Source: Streptomyces antibioticus (GTDB taxonomy: Bacteria > Actinomycetota > Actinomycetes > Streptomycetales > Streptomycetaceae). From it: a stretch of DNA of 64,000 nt. The notes under the pieces are model-generated. The model did not search any database. It was not told where the DNA came from and saw only the letters and a program-made list of their open reading frames with translations. The position numbers were made by a program, and so were the translations under genes. Of the stretch, positions 61,818-64,000 are shown in pieces. Each line of letters opens with the position of its first letter. The first letter of the stretch is position 1. Where the stretch lies: assembly GCF_001514065.1 (NCBI RefSeq), contig NZ_KQ948423.1:62001-126000 (forward strand). Reading direction: 5' to 3'.

Positions 61818-62867
61818 TTACGACGAGGTGTCCACCTGCAGCCTGGCGGCCACGGGGAGGTGATCGCTGCCCGTCTCCGGCAGGGTCCACGAGCTCTCCG
61901 GCTCGACGCCCTTGACCAGGATCTGGTCGATCCGCGCCATCGGGAACGAGGTCGGCCAGCTGAACCCGAACCCGCTGCCGGCCGCGCCCTGTGTGGAGCG
62001 CAGCTGGGAGGTGACGGCGTTGAGGGCGCGGTCGTTCATGGTGCCGTTGAGGTCGCCGAGCAGCACGACCCGCTCCAGCGGCTCGTGGGCGATGGCCTCG
62101 CCCAGGGCGTCGGCGCTCTTGTCGCGCTGCCGGGCGGTGAACCCGGCCTCCATCTTCACGCGGACCGAGGGCAGATGGGCGACGTAGAACGCGACCTGCC
62201 CCTCGGGCGTGGCCACCGTGGCCCGCATGGCACGGATCCAGCCCAGCTTGATGTCGACGGGCTTGACCCCGCTCAGCGGATACTTGCTCCACAGCCCGAC
62301 GGTGCCCTGCACCGAGTGGTACTTGTACGTCCCCGCCAGCGCCTTCTCGTACGTCGGCACCGCAGCGGCGGTCAGCTCCTCCAGGGCGACGACGTCCGCG
62401 CCGGAGGCCGCCACGTCACGGGCGGTCTCGGAGGGGTCGGGGTTGTCGGCGTTGACGTTGTGCGTGGCCACCATGAGGTCGCCGCCGGCGCCGGCCTTGT
62501 CGGTGAGCAGCCCGCCGAAGAGGTTGAGCCAGACGACCGCCGGGAGGATCACCGCGATCAGGGCGGTCGCCGACTTCCTTACGAAGGCGAGGACCAGCAG
62601 CACCGGCACCAAGAGGCCCAGCCAGGGCAGGAAGGTCTCCGTGAGGCTGCCGAGGTTGCCGATGGCGTTGGGGATGCGGGAGTGCATCAGCATGATCAGC
62701 GCGAGGACCAGGGCCAGGGCGGCGAGCACGAGGCCGCGCCGCCAGATCCGCGGGTCGCCGCGCCAGGGGCCGGTCAGTCTGTCCAGCAGGCGTCGGAACC
62801 TGGAGCCCCGGCGCTCGGGACCCGAGCCGCCGTTGTCCGTCTCCTCCATGTACGCCTGCTGCGCCAT
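61818..62867 (-). CDS. Membrane-anchored endonuclease/exonuclease/phosphatase-family protein
   Basis: A 349-residue protein. Three transmembrane helices lie at about residues 44-65, 75-95 and 96-120, followed by an extracellular EEP domain: ATHNVNADN, ALEELTAAAV (catalytic Glu), VAHLPSVR, LLGDLNGTMND and TGSDHLPVAARL (final Asp-His). All expected metal and catalytic residues are present. Such exported EEP proteins may degrade DNA or lipid-phosphate outside the cell. ATG 62867 has GAGGCG upstream; ATG 62849 is possible but has no ribosome site. Confidence 0.88.
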   Translation of the reverse strand: MAQQAYMEETDNGGSGPERRGSRFRRLLDRLTGPWRGDPRIWRRGLVLAALALVLALIMLMHSRIPNAIGNLGSLTETFLPWLGLLVPVLLVLAFVRKSATALIAVILPAVVWLNLFGGLLTDKAGAGGDLMVATHNVNADNPDPSETARDVAASGADVVALEELTAAAVPTYEKALAGTYKYHSVQGTVGLWSKYPLSGVKPVDIKLGWIRAMRATVATPEGQVAFYVAHLPSVRVKMEAGFTARQRDKSADALGEAIAHEPLERVVLLGDLNGTMNDRALNAVTSQLRSTQGAAGSGFGFSWPTSFPMARIDQILVKGVEPESSWTLPETGSDHLPVAARLQVDTSS

Positions 62868-63056
62868 ACCGCGTCGCCTCACTGCCTGCCGTGCATCCGT
62901 CCGTCCCCCGACGTAACTCAAGACCCTAGGGGATGATCGGTTCCGATCCTGCCGTCCCATGACGGCCGTACCCGCACGAGGACGTACAAGTCGCCGTTCG
63001 AGGTTCCGGACACGGCCGCGGAAAGCGCCCTCTGTGACGAAACGCGCACATCGGGG

Positions 63057-63710
63057 TTACGGGGTCGGCGAACTGACGGAAGGTGAGCTGACGGGGCGTA
63101 GACCCTCCAGGACGGCGTCGACTATCTGCTCGGACAGGCCCTCGGGCAGGTCGTCGTCCGGGCGCATGATGGCGCGCACCAGCATCGGGCCGACGAACAG
63201 GTCGTTGACGAGTTCCAGGTCGAGGTCGGTGCGGAGTTCGCCGTTCTCCAGGCCGCGCCGCAGGACCTCGAGGCCGACGCGGCGCCGGGGGGCGATGACG
63301 GCCTCGTGGTAGGAGGCCCAGAGCTTCGGGCTCTGCTTCATCTGGGCGTGGACGTTGTGCAGGATCGCCGAGGTACGGGTGACCAGCCCGCGCTGCCGCA
63401 GCGACTCCAGCAGGACGACGATGTCGTCGCGCATGGAGGTGCCGGGCAGCGGCGGGTCCGGCGGCTCGGCGGTCCGGACGACGTCGACGAACAGCTCTTC
63501 CTTGCCGCTCCACCGCCGATAGATGGCGGCCTTGCCGACACCGGCGGTACGGGCGATCCGCTCGATGGACAGCTCCGCGAGCGGGACCCCGTCCTCCAGC
63601 AGCTTCATCACCCCTTCGACGATGGCCCGCTCGACGGCTTCGCTGCGGGGGCGGCCGCGGGCGGGGGTGGCGGGGCGGAGGGTGCCTCCGGCTTTGGCGA
63701 GGCTGGTCAC
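63057..63710 (-). CDS. TetR-family regulator
   Basis: A 217-residue TetR protein. DNA-binding helices read LAELSIERIARTAGVGKAAI and YRRWSGKEELFVDVV. The C-terminal domain (SILHNVHAQMKQSPK-type text) fits the TetR_C group that regulates exporters. GTG 63710 follows AAGGGA with a 9-base spacer and begins VTSLAKAG; the open frame beyond it is low-complexity Gly/Arg. It lies 59 bases downstream of an MFS exporter gene on the same strand and likely represses that operon. Confidence 0.9.
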   Translation of the reverse strand: MTSLAKAGGTLRPATPARGRPRSEAVERAIVEGVMKLLEDGVPLAELSIERIARTAGVGKAAIYRRWSGKEELFVDVVRTAEPPDPPLPGTSMRDDIVVLLESLRQRGLVTRTSAILHNVHAQMKQSPKLWASYHEAVIAPRRRVGLEVLRRGLENGELRTDLDLELVNDLFVGPMLVRAIMRPDDDLPEGLSEQIVDAVLEGLRPVSSPSVSSPTP

Positions 63711-63769
63711 GTCACTGCGTCCCTTCTGTGGTCCGAGGTGATTGTCCCCCCTCTGGCACCGGCGCCCGG

Positions 63770-64000
63770 CTACTCCGCCGCCGTCACCAACTCCCGCCCC
63801 TGCTCGTCCTTCTCGGCGGCCGGCGGGCGGCCCGGCAGGAACACGGCGCACACCACCGCGCCGAGCACCGCGACGCCCGCGCCCCACAGTGCGGTGACGT
63901 GCATGGCGTGCAGGAAGGCGTCGTGGGCCGGGGCGATGAGCGCCTGGCCCCGGGGGCCGAGCTTCTCGGCGACGCCGAGGGTGGCCTCGATGGACTCGCC
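63770..64000 (-). CDS. MFS drug exporter, C-terminal end only (cut by the window edge)
   Basis: Only the last 76 codons are present; the frame runs open to the window end. The text has a final transmembrane helix ([20 protein letters not shown]) and a charged tail ending [15 protein letters not shown], preceded by [12 protein letters not shown], as in the last helix of DHA2-type (14-helix) drug exporters. It lies upstream of the TetR gene, which probably regulates it. Confidence 0.75.
   Translation of the reverse strand, partial: GESIEATLGVAEKLGPRGQALIAPAHDAFLHAMHVTALWGAGVAVLGAVVCAVFLPGRPPAAEKDEQGRELVTAAE

Noticed and set aside
1-64000. tRNA, rRNA, CRISPR arrays, transposases, phage attachment sites
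   Set aside because: None could be recognised by eye; a dedicated scan (tRNAscan-SE, Infernal) would be decisive for small RNAs.

Overview
The window is very GC-rich, and its gene types (glnII, glnE, a second GlnA-like enzyme, malEFG with a LacI-type malR, secreted amylases, many winged-helix and TetR regulators) point to a Streptomyces chromosome. The order glnII, then starch/maltose genes, then glnE, then glnA2 matches my memory of the core region around SCO2210-SCO2241 of S. coelicolor. That comparison is from memory and was not computed. No rRNA, tRNA, CRISPR array or insertion sequence was seen.

Layout. 1-8.7 kb: the end of a HEAT-repeat protein, an HtpX-like membrane protease with its PspAB-type partner, two small membrane proteins, an unusual hydrolase-kinase fusion, a GAF-ANTAR regulator, a DUF2252 protein and an AlkZ-superfamily winged-helix protein. 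8.7-15.2 kb: small genes, a hydrolase/MarR divergon with a clear operator, glnII behind GlnR-type boxes, and a DUF6891 gene. Three genes here (7552, 9095 reading leftward, 14065) have upstream elements fitting the PafBC-type DNA-damage promoter. 15.2-25.5 kb: an orphan OmpR-type winged-helix regulator, a NarL-type two-component pair, a secreted DUF1996 protein, a lipoprotein, a TPR protein, a sigma-like membrane protein, and a putative diiron enzyme with its own flavo-ferredoxin reductase and a TetR regulator.

25.5-42 kb: a tautomerase and a SpoIIE phosphatase, then a starch-utilisation locus. It holds a giant secreted amylase-pullulanase, a secreted alpha-amylase, the malE-malF-malG-aglA operon reading leftward, and malR divergent from malE. 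The secreted enzymes would cut starch outside the cell, MalEFG would import maltodextrins, AglA would release glucose inside, and MalR would repress the set. A 45-bp block shared by the two amylase promoters and related TGCAAG-type repeats between malE and malR suggest common control.

42-48.8 kb: a PAP2 phosphatase, then an amidohydrolase, APC permease, TetR, LysR and DMT exporter set that may be a lineage-specific insertion. 48.8-54.2 kb: glnE and glnA2 flank two small enzymes, so with glnII three nitrogen-assimilation genes lie in the window. 54.2-64 kb: a DUF3105/DUF305 pair, a secreted S53 (sedolisin) protease, nadE, a 350-bp gene-free stretch of degenerate repeats, an MFS exporter behind a strong inverted repeat, a membrane-anchored endonuclease/phosphatase, and a TetR gene downstream of an MFS gene cut by the window edge.
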